A DNA stretch of 64,000 bases from Glandiceps talaboti (taxonomy: Eukaryota > Hemichordata > Enteropneusta > Spengelidae). Position 1 is the first letter of the stretch. Every line of letters begins with the position of its first letter. Below the pieces are notes generated by a model that searched no databases, was not told the origin of the DNA, and saw only the letters and a program-made list of their open reading frames with translations. Shown here one piece after another: positions 54,023 to 64,000 of this stretch. The stretch is taken from positions 3,619,540 through 3,683,539 of the forward strand of contig NC_135569.1 of NCBI RefSeq assembly GCF_964340395.1. The letters run 5' to 3'. The position numbers were made by a program, and so were the translations under genes.

Positions 54023-54544
54023 TGGGACACTACACAGCATTACATGAAACAATACATACTTCCATAGCCATAGAGACAGCTATACAATATGGATCATTCT
54101 CACTAGCATTCAAAAACTCATTCTAAGGTGTCAAACAGAGAAATGTAACGTGCGAAAAACAGTTATCCAGTGTACACTTTCAGTTATACCTATCCACTTC
54201 TACAGTACATATAGCTACATCTACTGAATACAGTTAGTTAAAAGATTCACCTGTCTACAAAACTCTAATATGTAAATTTTCAACTAAAAGGGAAAATATC
54301 CAATGTAACTTTTAAATGCCTGCAATGTATTGAACAACTCATCTGGGTATATCAAGAAGTAAAATACCAAAATACAAATAGACAAAATATTTGAATCAGT
54401 TTGCAACTATAACTATTGCTTAATCAAAGCAAAGATTAATAATTCATTGAATATTATAATTAATAGCACGCCATCCAACCACAGACTCTGTATCATTCAT
54501 AATTAGACACAACTAGCAACCATCCAATCATCTTTCAGTTTTAA
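54023..54544. other. Gene-free stretch, presumed 3' UTR of SLC8B1 on the minus strand
   Basis: No coding sequence or clear polyadenylation signal recognised. Confidence 0.4.
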
Positions 54545-57500
54545 TCAAAAATTAATGATTTCTGTTTCAACTAATATTATAATCAAAAGGAACACGGAAT
54601 ACAAGAAGAAGAGGTATATTCCATAAGGTTTGGTGACTTTAAACCAACAAATTAGCATAATTACTAGTGACGTCAATAAACTGACTGTGAGGCCAGAAAA
54701 CAAGATGGACTGCATAGGGCTGTATTCAATCTGCAAGAGGATCAAAGACAACATAAAATGTACAAAGTACAAATAATGTACAATTTGAAGAATTAAAAAA
54801 AAAATTCAATTTTCCTGTAAATAATGGCAGATGTTAATTGCTACAATAAATACAGGTGTATTTGGGAGGGAAAGTTGTTTCAATGTTCGTGTAAATGATA
54901 TCCTTGACTGTAATATACATTATGTCACTCTGCCCTCACTGGCTTCCTGTGAGAGGGGTTGACCGATGTGTGAGGGCGCCCCATCACACCGTGCCTTACA
55001 GACTACAATGATATCCCACAATGCAAGACATCTCAAAGAAAAAATGTTTCAAATAGTTAAAATTTCAATATCTAACACAATTCTTATCCATTTTTAACAA
55101 ACTGTCAAATTTTTGTGTCTGGATGTTATGCTGCTAGCCCTTTACTAGCCTTGGTTTGATGTTTATTTGATGGTCAAACTTTTCACAGGCATTGTGTAGT
55201 CATTGGCAGTTCGGCAACTTCAATAGCTACATACTATATTGCAGCCAAAATTGCATTTTTAAATAAATATTTCAAAGGCCTGATATACTTCAAGTCACCA
55301 TGTTGGAAACATTTCTGGTCCATCAACATTATAAATGCTGTCAAGAAACATGAAATTAGTATATTTATTATACTTACAGTTAAATCTGTACCAGCTGCTA
55401 AACATCCAATGGTGGAAGACAATCCAAATCCTAACAACATATCTGTGATTTAGTTAAGGCCAACAAACTTTATGTTTTCATATTCTATGATCTTGGCTTA
55501 CACAAATGTTCGCATCATTATTTGTCATAAGCATTCATATATCTATCCATTTTTTCATTATGTGCTTTGTTTTCTGTCATGTTTACTGTAATACACTTTC
55601 TGTACCAGTGTTGCCACAGCATTTTCAATATCCCTATGAGGACCACATTGGAAATAAGTGTTTTTAAAAATACTTTTATGTCTTATCCTCGGTGATTTTC
55701 ATACCCTGTATTCTAATATGTAGTTAAATTTTTCCCAAAGAAATTCAAATTCAAAATTCAAAAATTCTGTTTCTGTTTTTGTAAATTGTGTATTTTGTTT
55801 GCATAAATTCCCTTGTCTAGGTCAGTTTACCCTTTCATGTAAACTCATCTCACACTCAAAAGAACAAATGATTAGTTTCTGACTAAAAACATGTATGTTT
55901 CTGAATCTAAACCGAAATAAGAGAACTTGTGTATAAATATTCACATGGGCATGTATTCACATACAAACAAAAACAGTGACTTATGAAATCATTACTGAAA
56001 ACAAAGTAAATTTCTTGCATGGTTGGTTGTCAGGGGCAACTGATTATTGATTTGTAAATAACAAATTAATAAAAACCATAGAAGCACTATAATACCAACA
56101 TTGTGATATTTGTCTGAGGATATATACTAGTAATTGTTTCTGTATAAATTGGTTGGATATTTATGGTTGTTGCACACAAGTAAATAAAATATTGCATATT
56201 TGTAAAGGATACTAAATAAAGGACCTCCAAAACATGCACCAATAGACATGACTGGGTGGCCTGCCCTAGCATTAGCAGTATCTGTCACTAAATCTGAAAT
56301 TAATAAAATATATTTGGTAAGTATAAATTGCAATTAGACAAAGAAATACCCCGCCCCCACCCCCATGTGCATTGGTGGTGCGTCTTGAATGGTGCTGTAA
56401 AAGAGGCTGTGGTTTACAATGAGAGATTAATAAAAAATAAAAATGTTGCGAGTCTTACATTACTATACATTTGCTTTTGCATAATTGACCCGATGCAATT
56501 ACACACAGTTTCTTATACAGCCATTTGACACTGTTTTGAATTGTATGATATATCTATATCTATGGTAGTGTTTCATCATAGACATCACACATGACCATGA
56601 TGTAGTCTTCTATATTACATGGCATCATTCTATACAGCAGCACACAACATAACCTTTCAGAATATATCACGATACCATTAATTATATCACATCACAGTAT
56701 GTACAATCTCATATAACCTACTCTCAAACACAACATAACAATAAGCAGCACATAAGAACACATTATCGCAAACCAGAGCTGCTATTTCTTCCACTACACT
56801 TCGGCAAGTTTCAGCAGTGCCATAAAAGAGGCTGTGGTTTGCGACGATGATAAAAACACAGTATCTCAGTGTGAGGGGGACTTACCAGCAATGCTGTTCC
56901 CTAATGCTAAAAGCAACAGACCAAGAAGTTCCTCAGAGAGATTGAACATAATTCCAAGTGCCTAAAATGAACAAAAATAAAAATAAAAAGTTTACATCTA
57001 GCACTTTTAGCCAACTACTAAACTGTTATTCATTTCATGCTAGCAGTGTCCAAGTACTTCTAATCGAATTGATTTTCAGGTCCACACCCAAAAATCAGTG
57101 CTCCCAATGAATCACGATTTCAACTTATTACTATACTACTTATAGATAAAATAAACATTGACATGTACAATGTCTAATTATTGGTATTTTTACAATTGTT
57201 AATGAATACATTGTTGGTTGTCTGATAATTAAGTCTCGCTGCCAGACTCGTGACTGTCGTCCCTCATCTTTGTATGTATGCCAAGCGGCTTAGCTGCGAG
57301 AAGAGAGAAACTAGTCGGGACTAAAGTCCCTCACTTCTCATGGCTTTGCCGCTCAGGGCGCACTTCATGCACCATACAAACCTAAGGGATGATAGTCATG
57401 AGTCTGGCAGCAAGACTAATAAAAAGCCAGTACCCCAGTTACATCTATAGAGCAGGTTTGAAAATAACTCAATATTTCTATCTTACCTCCAATAGATTGA

Positions 57501-60500
57501 CAATCTCATTGGCTATAGTGTAAATCCATACAATACCCATTAGAAACCCAGCAAAAGCAAAAGCCTAAAGAATAAAAAATCAAATATGATGCATTAATAA
57601 TGACAAAAAGTTTACCAGCTATACAGGGTAATCTATATTGGTCTTAAAACCAGCTATAAAACTACCATATCAATGAAAAGAATATTTTGCCAACTCCAGT
57701 TTTCACATTTTGTGACAAAGAATTTTTACTGACATTTATTTACTTACCGTGTGATATACAGGTGGTTTTTCATGTCTAGATGTAAGAATCACTATAACTG
57801 CCATTATGAAACCAATTATCAGTGTTAGATGCCATGCCAAAAATCCACCAGAGACTGGTTTAAAGGCCACTTAAAACAGAACAAAAAATGGAGAAATTAA
57901 ATTTATGAACACCCAGTTAATCTAAAATAATTGAGGTTGAAGTAGAGAGGTTATATATTTATAGTTATATAAAATCAATGTCTATTAATTGTACAATATA
58001 CCAACAAAATATGACTAATAATAATTACAAAAACAATAACACAGTTGTGTGAGATATGGTATTTCATCATGTCATCAAGATCCAAACTATTGTTAACATG
58101 GACCCCAAATATTGGTGACGTAATCATTTGTGGTGTAACACCTCCTACCACAAGGATCACAAACATTGGTGATGTAAGCATTTGTGTTGTACTAATACCT
58201 CCTACCACAAGGATCGCAAACTTTTGTGATGTAAGCATTTGTGTTGTACTTACCTCCTACCACAAGGATCACAAACATTGGTGATGTAAGCATTTGTGTT
58301 GTACTTTACCGCCTACCACAAGGATCACAAACATTGGTGATGTAATCATTTATGGTTTACTTACCGCCTACCACAAGGATCGCGAACATTGGTGATGTAA
58401 TCATTTGTGGTGTACTTACCGCCTACCACAAGGATCACAAACATTGGTGATGTAATCATTTATGGTGTACTTACCTCCTATCACAAAGACCGCAAACATT
58501 GGTGATGTAAGCATATGCATACTGTTCAATGTTTTGTTCCAGTTTCTCTTTTCAAGGTCTTTGTCACGGTCAACCAGTGGTACAGTCAGAATAGCTAGTA
58601 CCATGATTGGTATCTGGTAAAACAAAAAGGTGATTGAGTATATAGGGGTGAGAAACTAAAAAAAATTGATGTGACAAAATAGGTCTGTAGTCAAGGACGA
58701 ATCACACAAGTTAAGATAACAGATAGCATTTTGTCACTGAGATGTTAGACGCGATGGCACAATGTCACACAAGCTCAACAAACGAACATCATTCGTTTAG
58801 GTCAAATGCGCCCTCCCCCTAACCGAATGTTCACAAGTGCGACACCTAACATTTCTATATGATGTAAACTATGGAAACTGTAGCATTCACACCACTAAGA
58901 TTGATATAATGTAAAACATGATTGTAAACACATTAAAATACTACCAGAAACCCAGCACCATATCTCACATTAGGAGTAATTTTTTATCAACTTATCAACA
59001 TCTCAGTAGTAAATACAAAAGCTGTTATCATTGAAGGAGTGAAAGTTTACCGTCAAAATTTGGTTAGAATTATGAAAATGAAGTTCAGCAATCGTTACAT
59101 ACATTGATGCCAAACCCCCTTCGCCCCCTAAAGGAACGAAGTTCGTTTATTGAGCTTGTGCGATCATCCCTTACTTTTTTAGGTACTGATATTTAAATGA
59201 CAGTGTAGATAAGTTATTGATTATTAGCGAAAGTCCATTGGACATGTTTCGTTTATCAATATGTTTTGTTTCCATGCTAACCAAACTTACTTTAAGTATA
59301 TTGAGTATCTTGACGGCCAATGACTGTTGATGCCATTCACTCCAATCAATCGGTATCAAAGCAAGGCAGAAAGACCTGATGTAACCTTTACAACCTGTAC
59401 TAGGTTCAATTGTTCCAACCAATGGTTCAGAATCTGAAGAAAAAAACAGATTATCAAATAATTGTTATCATTACATCTAGATATTCCACCAAATAAATAA
59501 ATAAATAAATAAATTAATACATACACACACAAACACATACATACATACATACATACATACATACATACATACATACATACATACATACATACATACACAC
59601 ATACATATACCAACAAATAAATAAACAAACAAACAAACAAATAAATAAATTAATTAATTAATACAATTATTTTCAGGCATAAATTAGTAACTGACATAAC
59701 TGTATTGCTATGTCGTAGCTGAAGACAATGTTCTATTTGTACATAAACAGTGGAGGGTTAGGGATTCCCTCCACTCTCTGATGTCTGTACAAACTGGGTT
59801 TGAAAAAAACACTTATAGGTTATAGGTTATATTTGTTGATGTAACACTTACCTTTGTAAGCTATCTCTCCTTGTTCACTCTTCGAGTTAACATTACCAGT
59901 ACCATAACTAGTTGGCACTTCCTTAGCTTCACTGGCTTTATGTGGTTGAACTTCTTGTGCCACTTTTTGTTCTGTTGATTCGATTTTGGCTTTTTGTGAT
60001 TCTAACAGAGATAAAAATATTCGTCGAAATGACTATTTGCTTATAACCAAATCTTATATTAGGAGTGTTGTTTATATAAAACATTTTACCTAGCAAGTTT
60101 ATTCCAGCAGTTTTACTGTCTCCACTTTGTATGTGTCCAGCTCAGTATGGGATTTAAATCTAAATGTGAAAATAATTTTTTTCTTACAGATTGAAACAAA
60201 AGTTGGTCCAGATCAAAAGCAATGGTCATATTTAATTTTTCAGCTCCTCTGATAAGTTAACACTCATGTGATGACCTGGGAATTGAAACCCTGGCCTTTA
60301 AATGTTTTTGCTTGATTGTACATGTATGATCAGACCGTTAGAGGGAGATATAGCAGCAATGGAGAATAATTAAAGTTCTCTGTCACACTAGGGAGTAACT
60401 AAATTACTTTGTCAAGTTAGGGAGTCTGCTTATCCTTACCTGTTAGAATGAATACGTCGCCGTCGACTACAGGTTCACGTGATCCTCTCCTGTCACGGAT

Positions 60501-62313
60501 TTGTGATAATTTATGACCAACCAACACAACGATAACAAATATACCATAGAGAGCGATGTATCCTACAAGAAAATAATAAAGTTTAGTCAAGTAAATTAAT
60601 ACAACATGTAATTAGTATGAGAGTTGGGAGAACATTTCTAGACCAACAAGTCTCTGTATTTAGTATCATAAGACTTAACTAAGAAATGGAAGTCCAAAAA
60701 ATAGAAAGGTTTACAAGTTTTGACATATATATCAATTTCATTGGTCGGGGCATCAATGTAAGACAGGCCAATATCACGTTTCTTGAAATCCAAAAAACGA
60801 CTTTACCATTAATTAACTGAGCATACTAACATCGACACGGAAATACAGAAATGATGTCAAAGTGGGCAAGTCCAGCAAATAACCATTTTCAAAACACAAA
60901 TAAACTTATTTTCAACTGCAATACATCTATTACTGCCCTCTATATCTAGTAACATCTTCATAACAGATCTTAATTATAGATAATTTGTCCACATTCGATC
61001 TATATGAAAAGTATTCTCTGATGCCACATCTTTCCGCCTTGGGTAAAGCTTGTGAATAGGCTGTACATGTGTAAATGTGGTGAGTATGAGACAAAGGTCC
61101 ACCTTTGACTTAATTTACTAATGATGATATCTCCCCTGGGGGCTGTAGACAGTCAAAAGTGGTCCTTCATCTCCTACTACCCCTGGACAGAGATGGTGGG
61201 TAGGTGGGTAAGGTAAAGGTTAGGTACAGGTGTGTAAATTAGATGTTTCATATTACTTTACGAAGATCTTCATATTTATATTTTACATCTAATGAATATT
61301 ATAATTAGACATAACATTTCTACTTACCAAGACCTTCATACAGAGAAACTTTACCATCCCACACTATCCAATATGTCCAAAATGTAGCACCAAGGTAGAA
61401 TATGATGTCACGCATGAATGGAACTTCACCCAATCGGAATGGACTTGCAACCATGCATACTGCTCCAACCACCACTGTCGTCACAAACATACCTCCACCT
61501 ATCGAATTGAAGAAGAAACAGAAATGTGATCTAAATTTTGTAAACCTGGTTACAAACATTTTCATTTTGTCCTGGTAAAAGAGGAGATTTGTAAGGAGGC
61601 ATGTTATAGCATGAGACTTGAACTGTATTACAACATAACTTTGAAGTTTCTATTTCAAAGAAAAGTGGTTGTATGTTGGTTAACTATAGATAGCGATGGA
61701 GTACTTGGATGAATATTATCCATGGTGAAGGATAACTGTATATTATACCCTGTAGATCAATATGATGAAGAACAAAGTTTACATGGAGAATTACTGTAAG
61801 TATATCCAATCCAAGGGAACAGCATTTGGATATTGATATTAATTGGTAACTTACCAAACAATTCCCCAACAACCAATCGCAGCCCATTGTTTTCGCCATG
61901 ACCACCAGTTACTGCAGCAATACAGGCAAAAATGTCTGGGGCACCATTGCCAAATGCCAGAAAAGTTACACCGTGGAGATTGGTTAAGGAAATTTTAGTA
62001 CTAAATTAGAACTAAGATCGACTGTGTTGTAATAAGTTTTTCAATGGATGACAGTACAGGATTTCAATTTATAACAAATTTGATAAATTAATATACTTGC
62101 AAATCAAAGAAGTGGATCTCCATGAAACACAAAAGTATCCTCTCAAAACAGTAGACAGAAATGTGCCCTATCCCTTAAAGGAGCAGCACTATACGACATG
62201 ACATGATTCTCAAATCTAATTGGAATGGTGAGCTCTATGAAATGTCAAAGAGATCACGTCTTCCTTTCATCTCAATAAGATCTATTGTGGAACTTGCATG
62301 GCACCAAACGAGA

Positions 62314-62376
<63 letters not shown>

Positions 62377-63236
62377 GGTGGTGGTGGTGGTGGTGGTGGT
62401 GGTGGTGGTGGTGGTGGTGATTGTGGTGGTTATGGTGATGATGATGAGATGGTGATGGTGGTGATGAGATGGTGATGGTGGTGGTGGTGGTGGTGGTGGT
62501 GGTGGTGATGGTGATGATGATGATGATGATGATGATGATGAGATGGTGGTGGTGGAGATGGTGGTGGTGGTGGTGGTGGTGGTGGTGGTGGTGGTGGTGG
62601 TGGTGATGATGATGATGAGATGATCAAGATGTTAATGGCCTCATTTTACAATATTCAATATTAAACAAAAATATATACAGTAAAAGAACGAAAGGATATT
62701 GCAACGTTATCACTAAGATTTAATGCCTTGGCAATAGCATCCAAACATGGACAAAAACTGTAAAGAGAATAAAAAACAAAATGAGTACTCACACTGTTTA
62801 AGATGAAAGTATGTATGTCTTACTTTTCATTCCTTGCCAACCCTCTCCACACATCTCTCCCATATCCTCTCCTACCCTCCCTTTTCCTCCCTCACGTTTC
62901 TTCTCTGTCCCTCCCTGACCTGACCTGCCCCCACCGGTACCCTTCCTTCCCATCTCCCCACTTCCCTTCTCGTCCCTGTTCCATCATGTAACTTCCCTTG
63001 TACCATGCATTACAAAAACAGTATGTTATTTATGTTAGATATATTTTTTATAACATCACTTATTCTTTTCCTGGTGATAAGTTCAACAAGATTCCATACA
63101 TCTGCTGCAATCCGTCACCATGCAAACCATTCACTCACATTATCATCATGAAACACGAGACGGTTTGCAAGGTTAGTACTTACAAATTAGCTGCGATAGT
63201 TCCAAGAGCCAAGAACAGGTACAAGAGTACGATTAT
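54545..63236 (-). CDS. SLC8B1: Mitochondrial Na+(Li+)/Ca2+ exchanger NCLX, 5' incomplete
   Basis: Exports matrix Ca2+ for Na+ or Li+ across the inner mitochondrial membrane. Fourteen exons: 63236-63184, 62757-62700, 61972-61855, 61498-61328, 60562-60440, 60001-59852, 59433-59291, 58613-58475, 57869-57748, 57564-57487, 56961-56886, 56293-56213, 55442-55378, 54730-54545. They join without a frame break into 520 residues; human is 584, so roughly the first 90 residues are missing. The alpha-1 repeat reads FFCPCLDAIAKALNLSDNVA / GVTFLAFGNGAPDIFACIAA, matching human KFFCPNLSAI... and GVTFLAFGNGAPDIF. The alpha-2 repeat reads LLLLALGNSIADLVTDTANA then MSIGACFGGPLFNMLLGFGL. Between them is a variable loop rich in Glu/Lys/Ser (exon 60001-59852), then LTVPLVDRDKD. 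The protein ends LLIIILVETEIINF (human: ALLTEFGVIHL region). Two introns have U12-type signals. Confidence 0.95.
54905..55005 (-). mobile_element. MITE family 1 copy in an SLC8B1 intron
   Basis: Reverse orientation: tagtctgtaaggcacggtgt, gatggggcgccctcacacat, and at the far end atgtatattacagtc. Its centre (caacccctctcacaggaagc) resembles the split copy at 25239. Confidence 0.85.
55443..56212 (-). other. U12-type GT-AG intron of SLC8B1
   Basis: Read on the minus strand the donor is TTTA/GTATCCTTTAC, matching the U12 consensus RTATCCTTT. The 3' end is ...GGCCTTAACTAAATCACAG/ATATG, with a CCTTAAC branch-site motif 10 bases before the junction. It interrupts Asn of PLFN/MLLGFG at phase 1 and the spliced frame is correct. 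Confidence 0.88.
56362..56421. mobile_element. Partial MITE family 2 copy (right half)
   Basis: gtgcattggtggtgcgtctt, then gtaaaagaggctgtggttta: same right end as the copies at 25548 and 56766; the left end is missing. Confidence 0.6.
56766..56844. mobile_element. MITE family 2 copy
   Basis: tcgcaaaccagagctgctat on the left, aagaggctgtggtttgcga on the right; 79 bp, the best-preserved copy. It lies about 40 bp from the exon 56961-56886 donor. Confidence 0.85.
57232..57417. mobile_element. TIR element with agtctcgctgccagactcgt ends
   Basis: Arms of about 45 bp: agtctcgctgccagactcgt gactgtcgtccct on the left, agggatgatagtcatgagtc tggcagcaagact on the right (inverted). The interior contains cagcggcaaa-like inverted phrases. 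It sits in the SLC8B1 intron between exons 57564-57487 and 56961-56886. Confidence 0.88.
58098..58512 (-). repeat. 55-bp minisatellite made from an SLC8B1 exon end and its donor
   Basis: Units start at about 58317, 58372, 58427 and 58482 (spacing 55), with further diverged copies back to about 58098. The rightmost copy is the real 3' end of exon 58613-58475 (encoding MLTSPMFAVFVIG) with its donor G/GTAAGTA. Each unit to its left repeats that coding text (e.g. SPMFVILVVGG) and the splice site. On the plus strand acttaccgcc/acttacctcc is preserved in at least three extra units and mutated in others. Confidence 0.92.
59490..59664. repeat. (AAAT)n / (CATA)n simple repeats in an SLC8B1 intron
   Basis: aataaataaata, then about 85 bp of cata units, then aaacaaacaaac/aaataaat. 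Confidence 0.95.
61973..62699 (-). other. U12-type AT-AC intron of SLC8B1
   Basis: Read on the minus strand the exon ends GATAACGTTGCA, followed by /ATATCCTTTCG, the textbook AT-AC donor. The intron ends TTTCCTTAACCAATCTCCAC/GGTGT: a perfect TTCCTTAAC branch site 10 bases before the terminal AC. No AG acceptor gives the expected protein, whereas this junction restores SDNVA/GVTFLAFGNGAP exactly, phase 0. Confidence 0.92.
62311..62622. repeat. (GAT)n/(GGT)n trinucleotide arrays inside the AT-AC intron
   Basis: Three blocks: (gat)n then (ggt)n to about 62420; mixed gat/ggt around 62430-62550; and (ggt)n then (gat)n to 62622. In-frame D/G and H/P homopolymer ORFs are spurious. Confidence 0.97.
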
Positions 63237-64000
63237 CTGGAGAAGAAAAATTGAAACAGTTTATTCAAGACCACCTTTTCATAAGTTTAAACATGTTGAC
63301 ATGTTATTTCGGCATAGGGATGTGTACTTACTTGCGTATGACGTTAAATCATGGATGCGCCTCCACACAATAAATGCTATCCTATATACTCACAATTCCC
63401 CGGGCATTTTGGACAGGTTTGGGTTCAATTTTCTTCAGAAACGAAAGTTTGTTGTCAAGAATGTTATACTGTAAATGTGATTTTTATCATGACACACAAA
63501 ATATTGGGGAATCTTCAAGCTGTATTTGTCGCCTGAAGATTGGTTCCAATATGTTAGCGTGTGCGAGTGCCCTCTGCGGTGATTTAAAGAGAGCACGGTG
63601 TCATTTAGGTTGGTGTATCGATAACTGTTGTTTGCTTTTCACCACATTCTATCACTTACAGCAATGTTGCGCATACACAAAGACGAATTGTCAGTCTAGT
63701 AATGTAAAAGTAATTTGTTAAGTAATTCTGTCCCAAAACGTCGGTGATTTTGCTAGCCTTTATAGTGTCTGTATAATGTACACCTTTGTATTGTTAGCCT
63801 ACGGTGAAGTAGACAACAGTAGTTCAACTCTTTGTCAATACTATAGGTGTTATTTATACCAAATATGTCCCCAGACCGGAGTCTGTCCTCTCTTTAAAAC
63901 AACAATTCGTCAGTACTGTCCCAAGGGTGTCTGGAGAAAGCAAACCATATAAGTTTTTTTTTACGTGTAAAACATTATACAGAATGGCACCACCCACGTA
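63237..64000. other. Upstream of the last recognised SLC8B1 exon; nothing identified
   Basis: The N-terminal exon(s) of SLC8B1 (targeting sequence and the Cys-rich segment) should lie here or beyond 64000, but I could not recognise them on the minus strand. Plus-strand ORFs of up to 158 codons (62998-63474) overlap a real minus-strand exon and are considered chance. Confidence 0.4.

Noticed and set aside
54545-63236. Assigning the exchanger to SLC24 (NCKX) or SLC8A (NCX)
   Set aside because: The alpha repeats GVTFLAFGNGAPDIF and LGNSIADLVTDTA and the short C-terminal VETEIINF fit the NCLX group better; there is no calcium-binding CBD loop of the NCX type.
62998-63474. 158-codon plus-strand ORF
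   Set aside because: Antisense to a real SLC8B1 exon, no recognisable domain, no splice or start support.

Overview
This is animal nuclear DNA, AT-rich and repeat-dense. Its genes are split by many short exons with standard GT-AG signals (and two apparent minor-class introns), with long (CA)n tracts, minisatellites and a large number of small fold-back (MITE-like) insertions. The gene set (M6PR, centrin-like, RANGRF, CDA, SLC8B1/NCLX, a kinesin-light-chain-style TPR gene) is metazoan. The repeat style suggests a marine invertebrate, perhaps a deuterostome or lophotrochozoan, but the species cannot be fixed from the sequence.

Layout. 1-13.7 kb: intergenic or intronic, mostly repeats, with three weak exon candidates; a probable first coding exon (13789 to 13729, minus) implies an unidentified gene running leftward. 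15.9-19.9 kb (+): complete six-exon cation-dependent mannose-6-phosphate receptor (M6PR). 20-27 kb: minisatellites and nested TIR elements. 27.3-31.1 kb (-): five-exon centrin-like EF-hand gene. 31.7-34.5 kb (+): six-exon RANGRF/MOG1 gene, divergent from the centrin-like gene. 35.4-36.6 kb: homogeneous 125-bp satellite. 37.2-43.8 kb (-): five-exon cytidine deaminase. 44-48.5 kb: mostly non-coding, with a back-to-back MITE pair and one membrane-type ORF. 48.5-51.8 kb (+): decayed TPR gene broken by a 5'-truncated LINE. 54.5-63.2 kb (-): fourteen exons of a mitochondrial Na+/Ca2+ (Li+) exchanger (SLC8B1/NCLX), lacking only the N-terminal exon(s).

The genes do not form one pathway; they are ordinary housekeeping neighbours. 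The main observations are structural. (1) Two NCLX introns carry U12-type signals, one AT-AC and one GT-AG. (2) In three genes (M6PR, RANGRF, NCLX) the end of a coding exon has itself been tandemly duplicated; in NCLX this multiplies the 5' splice site. (3) At least eight families of short palindromic elements recur, some nested, some with apparent target-site duplications, and some with ends turned into tandem arrays. (4) A LINE sits in a TPR reading frame that becomes continuous when the insert and one copy of its 6-bp duplication are ignored.

Exon boundaries were read by eye from splice signals, reading-frame continuity and remembered family sequences. No alignments or database searches were run.
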